From Hyphomicrobiales bacterium (GTDB taxonomy: Bacteria > Pseudomonadota > Alphaproteobacteria > Rhizobiales > Rhizobiaceae): a stretch of DNA of 64,000 bases. Both the position numbers and the translations under genes were made by a program. The DNA is taken from the NCBI GenBank assembly GCA_900467745.1, contig UBQW01000011.1:84330-148329 (forward strand), in the 5' to 3' direction. Positions 1 through 9,144 of the stretch are shown piece after piece. The notes under the pieces are model-generated. The model was not told the DNA's origin, did not search any database, and saw only the letters and a program-made list of their open reading frames with translations. The stretch's first letter is position 1. Each line of letters starts with the position of its first letter.

Positions 1-380
1 GCCTGGATTATCTCGACAACATCGACATCTACAAAGACCGGATCAAGATGTTCCACGTCAAGGACGCCGAGTTCAACCCGACGGGTCGCCAGGGCGTCTA
101 TGGCGGTTACCAGGGCTGGGTCGAACGCGCGGGCCGCTTCCGCTCGCTCGGCGACGGCCAGGTCGATTTCGGGGCGGTGTTCTCGAAGATGACGGCCAAC
201 AACTTCGATGGCTGGGCCGTGGTCGAATGGGAGTGCGCGCTGAAGCATCCCGAGGACGGTGCGCGGGAGGGCGCCGAGTTCGTCAAGTCGCACATCATCC
301 GCGTGACGGAGAAGGCGTTCGATGACTTCGCCGGCAGCGGTACGGACCAGGCAGCCAATCGGCGGATGCTGGGGATTTAA
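1..380 (+). CDS. Sugar phosphate isomerase/epimerase, C-terminal part (truncated by window start)
   Basis: The reading frame is open from base 3 and ends at TAA 378-380, so only about the last 125 residues are visible. They fit the end of a xylose-isomerase-like TIM barrel (AP endonuclease 2 family): an HVKD segment that usually supplies a metal ligand, a Gly/Tyr-rich loop, an arginine-rich segment and a late VVEWEC strand with the usual acidic ligand. In rhizobia such isomerases commonly accompany Gfo/Idh/MocA dehydrogenases in sugar or polyol catabolic operons, and one follows here after a repeat. The substrate cannot be read from the sequence. Confidence 0.85.
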   Translation, partial: LDYLDNIDIYKDRIKMFHVKDAEFNPTGRQGVYGGYQGWVERAGRFRSLGDGQVDFGAVFSKMTANNFDGWAVVEWECALKHPEDGAREGAEFVKSHIIRVTEKAFDDFAGSGTDQAANRRMLGI

Positions 381-426
381 CGAGGGGTTTGAGGATGGTG
401 GGGGTAGGCGGGCGTTGTGCCCGGAG

Positions 427-560
427 CCCCCTCATCCGCCTGCCGGCACCTTCTCCCCGTTGGGGAGAAGAGACTCGTGGCAAGCCGCTCGCTCCATCTT
501 CCCTTCTCCCCAGCGGGGAGAAGGTGGCCCGAAGGGTCGGATGAGGGGGCCACACGGCAC
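427..560. repeat. RIME-like intergenic mosaic palindrome, family A copy 1
   Basis: An imperfect palindrome whose two arms each carry a small hairpin of the type CTTCTCCCC-GGGGAGAAG. The outer ends read CCCCCTCATCCG and its complement, followed by a conserved CCACACGGCAC. The same element recurs at 38023-38157 in the opposite orientation and at the window end (63931 onward). It resembles the Rhizobium-specific intergenic mosaic elements. It is read through by an upstream extension of the next gene's frame, which is not real coding sequence. Confidence 0.85.
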
Positions 561-608
561 AGCGTTAAATCTACCTCACGCGAATACAGCACAATTTTGG
601 AGCAACAC

Positions 609-1796
609 ATGACAATCGAAGCATCAACGCAGCAGACGCGCGAACCGCGCATCCGTCTCGGCATGGTCGGCGGTGGCGCCGGCGCTTTCATTGGGGCGGT
701 GCACCGCATCGCGGCCCGCATCGACGATCAGTATGAGCTGATCGCGGGCGCGCTGTCGTCGACGCCGGAAAAGGCGATGGCGTCTGGCGCCGATCTTGGG
801 CTCGATCCGACCCGCACCTATTCCAGCTATCGCGAGATGGCGATCCGCGAGGCGAAGCTGAAGAACGGCATCGAGGCGGTGTCGATCGTGACGCCGAACC
901 ACGTGCATTACGACGCTGCCAAGGAGTTCCTGCGTCGCGGCATCCATGTCATCTGCGACAAGCCGCTGACCTCGAACCTCGCCGACGCGAAGAAGCTGAA
1001 GAAGGTGGCCGACGAGAGCGGCGCGCTGTTCATCCTCACGCATAATTACACCGGCTATCCGATGGTGCGCCAGGCGCGCGAGATGATCGCCAATGGCGAA
1101 CTCGGCGATATCCGCCTGGTGCAGGCCGAATATCCGCAGGACTGGCTGACCGAAGCCGTCGAGCAGCAGGGCGCCAAGCAGGCCGTGTGGCGCACCGACC
1201 CGGCGCAGTCTGGTGCCGGCGGTTCCACCGGCGATATCGGCACGCATGCCTATAACCTCGCCACCTTCGTCTCCGGCCTCGAGCTCGACAGCCTTGCCGC
1301 CGATCTCGACAGCTTCGTCGAAGGCCGCCGTCTCGACGACAACGCCCATGTGATGCTGCGCTTCAAGGCCAAGGGCTCGGAAAAGCCGGCCAAGGGCATG
1401 CTCTGGTGCAGCCAGGTGGCGCCCGGCCACGAGAACGGCCTGAAGGTCCGCGTTTACGGCACCAAGGGTGGTCTGGAATGGGTGCAGGCCGATCCGAACT
1501 ATCTCTGGTTCACGCCGTTCGGCGAACCGAAGCGCCTGATCACGCGCAACGGTGCCGGCTCCGGAGCCGCCGCTGCCCGCGTCTCGCGCATTCCGTCCGG
1601 TCACCCGGAAGGCTATCTCGAGGCGTTCGCGACGATCTATACGGAAGCGGCGCATGCGATCAACGCGCACAAGAAGGGTAAGGCGGTCGATAAGGCCGTT
1701 GTGTACCCGACGGTGGATGACGGCGTGAAGGGTGTGGCCTTCGTCGATGCCTGCGTGGCGTCGTCGAAGCGCAATGGGGCCTGGGTGAAGGTGTAA
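609..1796 (+). CDS. Gfo/Idh/MocA family oxidoreductase
   Basis: A 395-residue NAD(P)-dependent dehydrogenase that probably oxidises a sugar or cyclitol in the cytoplasm. The N-terminal Rossmann fold shows a glycine-rich nucleotide loop (GMVGGGAGAF, about residues 18-27). It is followed by a CDKPL segment, the family's EKP-like motif with the catalytic lysine, and a GDIGTH motif with the catalytic histidine. The C-terminal alpha/beta domain completes a normal family length. ATG 609 was chosen because it follows a GGAG site at 599-602; the open frame continues upstream only through the palindromic repeat. It probably belongs with the truncated isomerase upstream. Confidence 0.9.
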   Translation: MTIEASTQQTREPRIRLGMVGGGAGAFIGAVHRIAARIDDQYELIAGALSSTPEKAMASGADLGLDPTRTYSSYREMAIREAKLKNGIEAVSIVTPNHVHYDAAKEFLRRGIHVICDKPLTSNLADAKKLKKVADESGALFILTHNYTGYPMVRQAREMIANGELGDIRLVQAEYPQDWLTEAVEQQGAKQAVWRTDPAQSGAGGSTGDIGTHAYNLATFVSGLELDSLAADLDSFVEGRRLDDNAHVMLRFKAKGSEKPAKGMLWCSQVAPGHENGLKVRVYGTKGGLEWVQADPNYLWFTPFGEPKRLITRNGAGSGAAAARVSRIPSGHPEGYLEAFATIYTEAAHAINAHKKGKAVDKAVVYPTVDDGVKGVAFVDACVASSKRNGAWVKV

Positions 1797-1837
1797 GTTT
1801 CGGGCTTGGCTTGGGTGGAGGGAGTGTGCCGTGGGGC

Positions 1838-1988
1838 ACCCCCCTCTGTCCTGCCGGACATCTCCCCCACAAGGGGGGAGATTGGCTGGGCGCACCCGAT
1901 CGCCCTACGCTCTTTGCTTGGCGAAAGCCTCACCGCGAGTCGATCTCCCCACTTGTGGGGGAGATGCCCGGCAGGGCAGAGGGGGGTA
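1838..1988. repeat. RIME1-like palindrome, family B
   Basis: Two inverted arms carry CTGCCGGACATCTCCCC-type sequence around ACAAGG hairpins, separated by about 50 bases. It lies between the convergent Gfo/Idh and DoxX genes. The arm sequence matches the classic rhizobial RIME1 style (CATCTCCCCCACAAGGGGGGAGAT core). Confidence 0.8.
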
Positions 1989-2017
1989 TCCTCGCTCCGA
2001 CGTCTACGAAAATCGCA

Positions 2018-2425
2018 TCAAGCCGCAACCGCACCCTGCTTGCGCTTCATCATCGCATCGACGCTGAACGGACCAGCACCGGCGGCGACGATGTAGAGGA
2101 AGACGAAGCAGAAGAGGATGGCGGCGACGCCGCCGTTTTGGGCGGGGAAGAAGCCGCGCGAGGCGTGGCCGATGAAATAGGCGAAAGCCATCAGGCCGGA
2201 GAGGACGAAGGCGGCGGCGCGGGTCTGAAAGCCGATCAGCACCAGAAAGCCGAGCGTCAGTTCAAGCAGGCCGGCAATCCAGGACATCGACCCGACATCG
2301 GGCACGCGCTCGGCAGCGGGGAAATGCAGGATCTTCTGCGTGCCGTAGCTGAAGAGAACGAGCGCGGAGACGATGCGCAGCAGGCTGAGCAGGGCCGGCT
2401 GCAGGAGGTGGATCGAAGCGAACAT
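2018..2425 (-). CDS. DoxX family membrane protein
   Basis: A 135-residue, four-helix inner-membrane protein. The sequence shows the DoxX pattern: an early LLRIVSALVLFSYGTQKI segment, a GLLELTLGFLVLIGF helix, then AFVLSGLMAFAYFIGH and a last hydrophobic helix. Members are often linked to redox or thiosulfate-related membrane functions, but most are uncharacterised and no substrate is proposed here. The start at 2425 is preferred over an extension to 2488 because an AGG-containing site lies just upstream and the extra 21 residues are not hydrophobic. It is convergent with the Gfo/Idh gene. Confidence 0.85.
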   Translation of the reverse strand: MFASIHLLQPALLSLLRIVSALVLFSYGTQKILHFPAAERVPDVGSMSWIAGLLELTLGFLVLIGFQTRAAAFVLSGLMAFAYFIGHASRGFFPAQNGGVAAILFCFVFLYIVAAGAGPFSVDAMMKRKQGAVAA

Positions 2426-2539
2426 GGATGACCTTTCTCGTGAGGGAAGACTGTTTCCAGCCTTTAGCCACGGTCCCGGCAATGACAATTCACGAGTTTT
2501 GACATCGGCGTTATCGGCCGGCTTCCGGCGTTCGGCGGC

Positions 2540-3268
2540 TCAGATGTAGAGTGCGGCCATCTTGCGCCAGGCGCTGGCGCGGTGGGCGCGACCATCCCAG
2601 ACATGCAGCTGGTGGCCGACCTGCTTGTCCGATAGAAGTCGGCTCAGATAATGGTTGTTGTCGAGAAAGGGGTCGGCATTGCCGATCGTTATGACGATCT
2701 CGACCTCGCGCAGCTTGTCCAGCTGCCAGCCGTGATGGAGCCCCGGCAGGAAATGCGTCGGGGTGTGGAAATAGACGGCGTTGTCGTAGTATCCGTCAAG
2801 CAAGTCGCCGAAGGCTTCGACCCTCAGCGTCAAGTCGTAGCGTCCCGAGAATGCAACGAGCTTGCGGAACAGATGCGGGTGGCGGAAGACGAGGCTCGCC
2901 GCCTGGAAGGCCCCGAGGCTGCAGCCATGCACGATGGTGCAGTCGTGCCCGTTTCTTGCGGCCATCAGCGGCAGGACTTCGTGGAGGATATAGTCCTCGA
3001 ATGCCTGATGGCGGTGTATGCGGTCGGCCGGGTGGCGGTCGAAGCCGTAGAAGGTCTCGGTGGCCAGACCCTCGATGCAATAGAGCTGCAACTGGCCGGC
3101 TTCGAGCTTGTGGGCGAGGCTGGCGACAAGGCCGATCCGTTCATATTCCCAGAAACGGCCGTCGCGCGTCGGAAACATCAGCACCTTGGCGCCGGCATGG
3201 CCGAACACCAACAGCTCCATCTCGCGATGCAGGCGCGGACTATGCCAGCGCAGATATTCCCGGTTCAT
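2540..3268 (-). CDS. Alpha/beta-hydrolase, esterase-D-like family
   Basis: A 242-residue cytoplasmic serine hydrolase of the putative esterase family (PF00756-like). The nucleophile elbow GCSLG lies near residue 116. A late DPFLDNN segment and the histidine in GRAHR are plausible acid and base members of the triad. There is no signal peptide. Its start codon lies 29 bases inside the 3' end of the upstream acetyl-esterase gene, so the two are probably co-transcribed and translationally coupled. The substrate is unknown. Confidence 0.8.
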   Translation of the reverse strand: MNREYLRWHSPRLHREMELLVFGHAGAKVLMFPTRDGRFWEYERIGLVASLAHKLEAGQLQLYCIEGLATETFYGFDRHPADRIHRHQAFEDYILHEVLPLMAARNGHDCTIVHGCSLGAFQAASLVFRHPHLFRKLVAFSGRYDLTLRVEAFGDLLDGYYDNAVYFHTPTHFLPGLHHGWQLDKLREVEIVITIGNADPFLDNNHYLSRLLSDKQVGHQLHVWDGRAHRASAWRKMAALYI

Positions 3269-4229
3269 GAACCTTCAAAAAACCTCGCAGCTTTTCGCGC
3301 AGAGCAAAATTCTGTTCCGTCATTCCAGGATAGTCGAAATGTCCGGCGTCTAGGATGAAGATTTCATTATATTTTGACGGCGGTACCGCGTTGGCCACGG
3401 CGAACTGGCAGGGCGGCGCGACGGCCGGATCGAACAGGGCGACGGCCATCAGCATCGGCGCCTTGATGCGCGTCGCTGCGGTTGCGGCATCGAACAGGCG
3501 CAGGTGATCGAGCACGTCGGGATGGGTCTTCTGGTAGGTCTGCACGGAATCGGCGCTGCCGACCGTCGGTAGCGTGAGCCACTGCTTGCGGTCGCCGAAG
3601 GTGGGTACGATCAGGTGGCCGCGATCGATGCGATTGTCGAAGGGGATCGCCAGCGCGCCCAGCCCGCCGCCGAAGCTGCCGCCGATATAGCCGATCCGGT
3701 TTGCGAGCCATGGATAGAGCGCCTGCAGCGTCGAGACCGCGATCCAGAGATCCTCGACGCAGCCGCCGATGACATAGTCGTCCGGCCTATCGATATTGTG
3801 GAGCACATGGCCGGGCGCTTCCGGCGGGATCGGCGCCTGCGCGCTCCGCGACATGCCGCGGGCGCAGGGGAAGAGGATGGCGGTCTGTTCCACCGGCAGA
3901 TCGAAATCCGGCGCATCGCGGCCGCCATAACCGTGGCCGACCACGAGCCCGCGCCGCACCGGCGCATCGCGCGGCAAAAGCAGCCAGCCGCCGATCGTGA
4001 CGTTGTCCGTCGAGGTGTAGGCGATGTCGAGCACCTGCCAGGCGGGGTGGGTGAGGCTGCTTTGCTTCAGCGTCGGCCGCGGGTCGATGGTGAGCGCCCG
4101 TTTGTACCGCTTCTGCCAGAAGGTGTCGAAGCCTGGTGGTGCCTCTGGCGGGGCAATGGCGCGCAGCGTGTCGAGCGTCATGCCGTAGGTGGGGTCGAAG
4201 GGGAAGGGGTGCGTCTTGGGGATGGTCAT
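3240..4229 (-). CDS. Acetylxylan esterase / cephalosporin-C deacetylase family hydrolase
   Basis: A 329-residue carbohydrate-esterase-family-7-like protein. It shows the GHGYGGRDA segment typical of the oxyanion region, the nucleophile motif GGSFGGG, an ALFDPAVAPP segment carrying the acidic residue and the final AGHFDY with the histidine. These enzymes remove acetyl groups from xylo-oligosaccharides and related esters. The start at 4229 gives the normal family N-terminus; an extension to 4331 would run into a palindromic repeat. The gene leads a two-gene unit with the esterase at 2540-3268. Next to a beta-glucosidase locus it suggests plant-polymer breakdown, but this is inference. Confidence 0.85.
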   Translation of the reverse strand: MTIPKTHPFPFDPTYGMTLDTLRAIAPPEAPPGFDTFWQKRYKRALTIDPRPTLKQSSLTHPAWQVLDIAYTSTDNVTIGGWLLLPRDAPVRRGLVVGHGYGGRDAPDFDLPVEQTAILFPCARGMSRSAQAPIPPEAPGHVLHNIDRPDDYVIGGCVEDLWIAVSTLQALYPWLANRIGYIGGSFGGGLGALAIPFDNRIDRGHLIVPTFGDRKQWLTLPTVGSADSVQTYQKTHPDVLDHLRLFDAATAATRIKAPMLMAVALFDPAVAPPCQFAVANAVPPSKYNEIFILDAGHFDYPGMTEQNFALREKLRGFLKVHEPGISALA

Positions 4230-4318
4230 TGGGCAGTTGTTTCGTGGAAATGGGGGGATTGCAAGGCGGGGTGCGTTTTTGTGTTGGCGGAAAAAGTCCC
4301 CTCCGCATCCGACCAAAA

Positions 4319-4477
4319 GTCCCCTCCCCAACCCCTCCCCACAAGGGGGAGGGGCTTGCTGGGCGTACCCGCTTTGCCAAGCCGACGCCTCTCAACAGCC
4401 GCGAGTGATATGAGGGAGCACGGAGCATGCCACGTGTTAGCCCCTCCCCCTTGTGGGGAGGGGTTGGGGAGGGGACT
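4319..4477. repeat. RIME-like palindrome, family C copy 1
   Basis: Inverted arms read CCCCTCCCCAACCCCTCCCC-ACAAGG on one side and its complement on the other, about 80 bases apart. A related copy lies at 16847-16950. The element lies in the 395-base gap between the divergent deacetylase and ABC-F genes. I see no gene in this gap. Confidence 0.8.
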
Positions 4478-4624
4478 TTACCGCGACGGGACTTTACACC
4501 CCAGCCGCCTTGATTTCACCTCACCACCTGCCTAGATTGCAGCCATCCGCAATACCAACAGGACGGTGCACCATGGATTTCAACCCGATCGCAATGCCGC
4601 TTTGCCTTGCCATACGGGAACCCC

Positions 4625-6229
4625 ATGTCCATGCCTGCATCCATTACCCTTTCCAATCTTTCGTGGTCCACGCCTGACGGGCGGCCGCTTTTTTCCAATC
4701 TTGATCTGAGCTTCGGGGCCGAACGCGCCGGGCTGGTCGGCCGCAATGGCGTCGGCAAGACGACGCTTCTGAGGCTGATCACGGGTGAGCTCGCTCCGCA
4801 ATCCGGCAGCGTCGCCGTCAGCGGGCGGCTCGGTGTGCTCCGCCAGGCGGTGCAGGTCGCTGCCGATGCCACGGTCGCCGATCTCTTCGGTGTGCGCACC
4901 GCGCTCGATGTCGTAGCGCGCGCAGTGGCCGGCGAGGCGTCGGCCGAGGAGGTCGCTTCCGCTGATTGGACGCTCGAGTCACGGCTTGCCGATGCGCTTG
5001 ATAGCATGGGGTTTGCGGCCGAGCCCGAGACGCCGCTGACTTCGCTGTCGGGTGGCCAGCGCACCCGCGTCGGACTGGCGGCGTTGGTCTTCAGCGAACC
5101 GGATTTCCTCATCCTCGATGAGCCGACGAACAATCTCGATCGCGATGGCCGGGAGGCGGTGATTGCTCTCATCAAGAGCTGGCGCGGCGGCGCGCTTGTG
5201 GTCAGCCACGATCGCGCGCTGCTTGAACGGATGGATGCGATCGTCGAGCTGACCACGCTCGGCGCCAAGCGCTATGGCGGCAATTGGAGTGCGTTTCAGG
5301 CGCGCAAGGCGGTCGAGCTCGCGGCGGCCGAACACGACCTGGCGGATGCGGAAAAGCGGGTGGCGGATGTCGCCCGCAGCGCGCAACTCTCGGCCGAGCG
5401 GCAGGCGCGCAGCGACAAAGTCGGCGCCAAGAAGGCGGCGCGGGGCGACATGCCCCGTATCGTCGCCGGCGGCCTGAAACGGGCGGCGGAGAATACGAGA
5501 GGGGACAAGGTCCGGCTCGGTGAGAAGCGGCGCGAGGAGGCGATGGAGGATGCCAGTGCCGCGCGCGAGCGTATCGAGATCCTGCAGCCGTTTTCCGCAA
5601 AGCTGGCGTCGACACATCTGCCCGCGTCGCGGGTGGTGCTGCGGCTCGATGGCGTGACGGCTGGATACGAGCCGGATCGGCCCGTGATCACCGATCTCTC
5701 CTTTGCCATCACAGGGCCGGAGCGGGTGGCGGTCGAGGGGCCGAATGGTTCGGGGAAGACGACGCTGCTGTCGCTCGTGACCGGTCGGATCGCGCCTTGG
5801 ACGGGGACGGTCTCGGTGCCCGTGCGCCTTGCGGTCTTCGACCAGAGCGTCAGCCTGCTCGACCGGTCGCTGTCGATCGCCGAGAATTTCCGCAGGCTCG
5901 ATCCCGGTGCGAACGAGAATGCCTGCCGCGCGGCGCTGGCGCGGTTCATGTTCCGGGCCGATGCCGCGCTTCAACAGGTTTTGACGCTGAGCGGCGGGCA
6001 GTTGCTGCGCGCTGGGCTCGCCTGCGTGCTTGGAGGCGCGGAGCCGCCGCCGCTGCTGGTGCTCGATGAGCCGACCAACCATCTCGACATCGATTCCATC
6101 GCCGCTGTGGAGGCGGGGCTTGCCGCCTATGACGGCGCGCTGCTTGTCGTCAGCCACGATGCGGTGTTTCTCGAGCGGATCGGGATCACGCGGCGGCTGT
6201 TGCTGCCATCGGGGGAGGATGTGCTCTGA
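4625..6229 (+). CDS. ABC-F family ATP-binding protein
   Basis: A 534-residue soluble protein with two ABC ATPase domains and no membrane segments. Domain 1 has Walker A GRNGVGKT (about residues 39-46), signature LSGGQRTR and Walker B LILDEPTNNLD. Domain 2 has GPNGSGKT, LSGGQLLRAG and LLVLDEPTNHLD. A charged linker rich in Lys/Arg/Ala separates the domains. ABC-F proteins act on the ribosome (translation factors or antibiotic-resistance proteins) rather than in transport. The ATG at 4625 follows a weak CGGGA site; a TTG six codons upstream is the alternative. The exact subfamily cannot be set by eye. Confidence 0.9.
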   Translation: MSMPASITLSNLSWSTPDGRPLFSNLDLSFGAERAGLVGRNGVGKTTLLRLITGELAPQSGSVAVSGRLGVLRQAVQVAADATVADLFGVRTALDVVARAVAGEASAEEVASADWTLESRLADALDSMGFAAEPETPLTSLSGGQRTRVGLAALVFSEPDFLILDEPTNNLDRDGREAVIALIKSWRGGALVVSHDRALLERMDAIVELTTLGAKRYGGNWSAFQARKAVELAAAEHDLADAEKRVADVARSAQLSAERQARSDKVGAKKAARGDMPRIVAGGLKRAAENTRGDKVRLGEKRREEAMEDASAARERIEILQPFSAKLASTHLPASRVVLRLDGVTAGYEPDRPVITDLSFAITGPERVAVEGPNGSGKTTLLSLVTGRIAPWTGTVSVPVRLAVFDQSVSLLDRSLSIAENFRRLDPGANENACRAALARFMFRADAALQQVLTLSGGQLLRAGLACVLGGAEPPPLLVLDEPTNHLDIDSIAAVEAGLAAYDGALLVVSHDAVFLERIGITRRLLLPSGEDVL

Positions 6230-6343
6230 ACGTGCACGTTCCTATCTGCAACGTTACAGATTTGACATTTCAAACCTATACGTAGAGTAGAGAGCAGCCG
6301 GAAGCGCGACGCAGCCAACCGGTCGAGTTTGGAGGATTTCAGT

Positions 6344-7747
6344 TTGACGATTGACGCGAAAACCACCGCCGCGAAGATTGATGCCAAGGCGCTCGCCGCC
6401 CGCTTTCCCGGCGATTTCACCTTCGGCGTGGCAACGGCCGCCTTCCAGATCGAGGGCGCTTCGAAGGCCGATGGGCGCAAGCCGTCGATCTGGGATGCCT
6501 TCTGCAACATGCCGGGCCGGGTCTTCAATCGCGACAATGGCGACATCGCCTGCGATCACTATAATCGCCTCGACGAGGATCTCGATCTCATCAAGTCGCT
6601 CGGCGTCGAGGCCTATCGCTTCTCCATCGCCTGGCCGCGCATCATCCCTGACGGTACCGGGCCGGTGAACGAGAAGGGGCTCGATTTCTACGATCGGCTC
6701 GTCGACGGCTGCAAGGCACGCGGGATCAAGACCTTCGCGACGCTCTATCACTGGGATCTGCCGCTCTTGCTTGCCGGCGACGGCGGCTGGACGGCGCGGT
6801 CGACGGCCTATGCCTATCAGCGCTACGCCAAGACGGTGATGGCGCGTCTCGGTGATCGTCTGGATAGCGTCGCGACCTTCAACGAGCCGTGGTGTATCGT
6901 CTGGCTCAGCCATCTCTACGGCATCCACGCGCCGGGCGAGCGCAACATGCAGGCGGCACTGCACGCCATGCACTACATGAACCTCGCCCATGGTCTCGGT
7001 GTCGAGGCGATCCGCTCGGAAGCGCCGAACGTGCCCGTTGGTCTAGTGCTCAACGCCATGTCTGTTATCCCGGGTTCCGACAGTGCTGCCGATCAGGCTG
7101 CCGGCGAGCGGGCGCATCAGTTCCACAACGGCGCCTTCTTCGATCCCGTCTTCAAGGGCGAGTATCCGAAGGAGTTCCTGGAGGCGCTCGGTGATCGCAT
7201 GCCTGTCGTCGAGGAGGGGGATCTAGCTGTTATCAGCCAGAAGCTCGATTGGTGGGGGCTCAACTATTACACGCCGCTGCGCGTGGCCGACGATCCCAAG
7301 AAGACCGGCGATTTTCCCTGGACGGTCGAGGCGCCCCGTGTCAGCGACGTCAAGACCGATATCGGCTGGGAGGTCTATGCGCCGGCGCTGAAGCATGTGG
7401 TGGAGGATCTCTATCGCCGCTATGACCTGCCGGAATGCTACATCACCGAGAACGGCGCCTGCGACAATACCGGCATCGAAGCGGGCGTAGTCGAGGACAG
7501 GATGCGGCTCGATTATTACATCCAGCACCTCGATATCGTCGCCGACCTCATCAAGGACGGCTATCCGATGCGCGGCTATTTCGCCTGGAGCCTGATGGAC
7601 AATTTCGAGTGGGCGGAGGGCTATCGCATGCGCTTCGGCCTCGTGCATGTCGATTACGACACCCAGGTCCGCACGGTGAAGACGAGCGGCAAGTGGTACT
7701 CGGAACTCGCCGCGCAGTTTCCCATGGGGAACCACAAGATCGCCTGA
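6344..7747 (+). CDS. Beta-glucosidase, glycoside hydrolase family 1
   Basis: A 467-residue cytoplasmic GH1 enzyme that hydrolyses beta-linked glucosides. Visible family signatures are FGVATAAFQIEG near the N-terminus, LYHWDLP, TFNEPWC with the acid/base glutamate (about residue 180) and YITENG with the nucleophile glutamate (about residue 368), plus WSLMDNFEWAEGY near the end. The proposed TTG start at 6344 lies 8 bases after a strong GGAGG at 6331-6335; a TTG at 6329 would precede that site. The length is normal. A TTGACA at 6263-6268 may be part of its promoter, but no good -10 is evident. Confidence 0.93.
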   Translation: MTIDAKTTAAKIDAKALAARFPGDFTFGVATAAFQIEGASKADGRKPSIWDAFCNMPGRVFNRDNGDIACDHYNRLDEDLDLIKSLGVEAYRFSIAWPRIIPDGTGPVNEKGLDFYDRLVDGCKARGIKTFATLYHWDLPLLLAGDGGWTARSTAYAYQRYAKTVMARLGDRLDSVATFNEPWCIVWLSHLYGIHAPGERNMQAALHAMHYMNLAHGLGVEAIRSEAPNVPVGLVLNAMSVIPGSDSAADQAAGERAHQFHNGAFFDPVFKGEYPKEFLEALGDRMPVVEEGDLAVISQKLDWWGLNYYTPLRVADDPKKTGDFPWTVEAPRVSDVKTDIGWEVYAPALKHVVEDLYRRYDLPECYITENGACDNTGIEAGVVEDRMRLDYYIQHLDIVADLIKDGYPMRGYFAWSLMDNFEWAEGYRMRFGLVHVDYDTQVRTVKTSGKWYSELAAQFPMGNHKIA

Positions 7748-7768
7748 TCGCCTTCGGCATAATTGTCT

Positions 7769-7798
7769 ATGCGGCAGGTAGATTTTTTCCTGCCGCAT
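7769..7798. terminator. Terminator hairpin after the beta-glucosidase
   Basis: A perfect 10-bp stem (ATGCGGCAGG / CCTGCCGCAT) with a T-rich loop lies 22 bases after the stop codon. The T-run lies in the loop rather than after the stem, and an A-rich tract follows, so it could also serve the other strand. Confidence 0.6.
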
Positions 7799-8016
7799 CG
7801 CACAAATAAAAAAACATCCCTGTCCGGTTTCAACCACTGGCGGCATAAGTTGCAGCAATCGGAGAGGCGAAACGTCTTTCTTTCCCGTCCGCAACGAAAG
7901 CCGCGTCCATGTCTCGCACCCGTGATTGTCTTCGAATGTGCCGCCCGATTGGCTAATCGGTGCGATAGCGGTTATAGAACCGCCAGATTTTGAAGACCAA
8001 CATACGCGAGCATGAA

Positions 8017-9144
8017 ATGACACTCCAACACCAGGCCCAACAAGACGCTGCCCAGGGCGCGTCCGGGGGCCATTCCGGGCGAGAGCCAGAGGGCGCGGCG
8101 GGGGCGATCCCGATGGTCGCCTTTGAAGGCGCTGGCAAGCGCTACGGGCCATCAGGCGAGGGCGGTTTCACCGCGGTCGAAAAGGTCGATCTCACCGTGG
8201 CGCGCGGCGCCATCACCGGCATCATCGGCCGCTCCGGCGCCGGCAAGTCGACGCTGATCCGGATGGTCAACGGGTTGGAGACAGCAACCTCGGGCAAGGT
8301 GCTCGTCGATGGCGTGGATGTCGGCGGGCTCAGCGAAGACGGGCTTCGCGGTCTGCGCCGCCAGGTCGGCATGATCTTCCAGCACTTCAACCTTCTGTCC
8401 TCGCGCACCGCTTTCGACAATGTGGCGCTGCCGCTGGAGATCGCGGGTGTCGACAATAAGACGATCCGCGCCAAAGTCGGGCCGCTGCTCGATCTCGTCG
8501 GTCTCGGCGACAAGGCGGGCAATTACCCCTCGGAGCTGTCGGGCGGCCAGAAACAGCGCGTAGGCATCGCCCGCGCTCTGGCGACCGATCCGAAGCTGCT
8601 GCTTTCCGACGAAGCCACCTCGGCGCTCGATCCGGAGACGACGCAGTCGATTCTCGAGCTCCTGAAGCGCATCAATGCCGAACTCGGCCTCACCGTTCTC
8701 CTCATCACCCACGAGATGGAGGTGGTGAAGACCATCGCCAGCCACGTCGCGGTGATCGATGCCGGCCGGATCGTCGAGGCCGGCCGGACCTTCGACGTCT
8801 ACACCAACCCGCAGCACCAGACGACGCGCACGCTGCTTGCCTCGGCGCTGAAGCTGCCGGAATGGCTGCGTTCGGGCATCAAGGCCCAGCCGTCCTCGGG
8901 CGACCGGGCGCTGGTGCGGCTGGTGTTCTTCGGCGAGACCGCCTTCAAGCCGCTCACGGGTCGGCTGGTTGCGGAACTCGGCTCCGACGTGAATATTCTC
9001 GCCGGCGCGATCGAGGAGATCGGGGGCGAGCCCTTCGGTTCGCTGGTCGTGTCCTATTCCGCCGATCCAGACGTGATCGCGCGCGCCGACCGCTTCTATG
9101 CGGAAACCGGTCTCAAGACGGAGGTGCTCGGTTATGTCGCCTGA
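8017..9144 (+). CDS. metN: Methionine ABC transporter ATP-binding protein MetN
   Basis: A 375-residue ATPase of the D/L-methionine importer. Walker A is GRSGAGKS, the signature is LSGGQKQR and Walker B is [12 protein letters not shown]. The C-terminal 90 residues form the NIL/ACT-like domain (from about residue 285) that senses methionine and inhibits transport. It overlaps metI by 11 bases, and metQ follows. An unusual Gln/Ala/Gly-rich N-terminal stretch of about 30 residues precedes the [11 protein letters not shown] start of the ATPase fold; translation might begin later. The 269-base gap upstream holds a terminator hairpin but no riboswitch I recognise. Confidence 0.95.
   Translation: MTLQHQAQQDAAQGASGGHSGREPEGAAGAIPMVAFEGAGKRYGPSGEGGFTAVEKVDLTVARGAITGIIGRSGAGKSTLIRMVNGLETATSGKVLVDGVDVGGLSEDGLRGLRRQVGMIFQHFNLLSSRTAFDNVALPLEIAGVDNKTIRAKVGPLLDLVGLGDKAGNYPSELSGGQKQRVGIARALATDPKLLLSDEATSALDPETTQSILELLKRINAELGLTVLLITHEMEVVKTIASHVAVIDAGRIVEAGRTFDVYTNPQHQTTRTLLASALKLPEWLRSGIKAQPSSGDRALVRLVFFGETAFKPLTGRLVAELGSDVNILAGAIEEIGGEPFGSLVVSYSADPDVIARADRFYAETGLKTEVLGYVA

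Noticed and set aside
417..608. N-terminal extension of the Gfo/Idh frame
   Set aside because: It translates the RIME-like repeat and precedes the GGAG-ATG at 609.
624..1895. 423-codon frame opposite the Gfo/Idh gene
   Set aside because: Shadow of a gene with intact Rossmann motifs; no coding features of its own.
1806..2431. 206-codon plus-strand frame opposite the DoxX gene
   Set aside because: Starts within a repeat and reads the reverse of the hydrophobic DoxX helices.
7748..8016. SAM-type riboswitch before metN
   Set aside because: No recognisable SAM-II or SAM-I core; only a terminator hairpin is visible.
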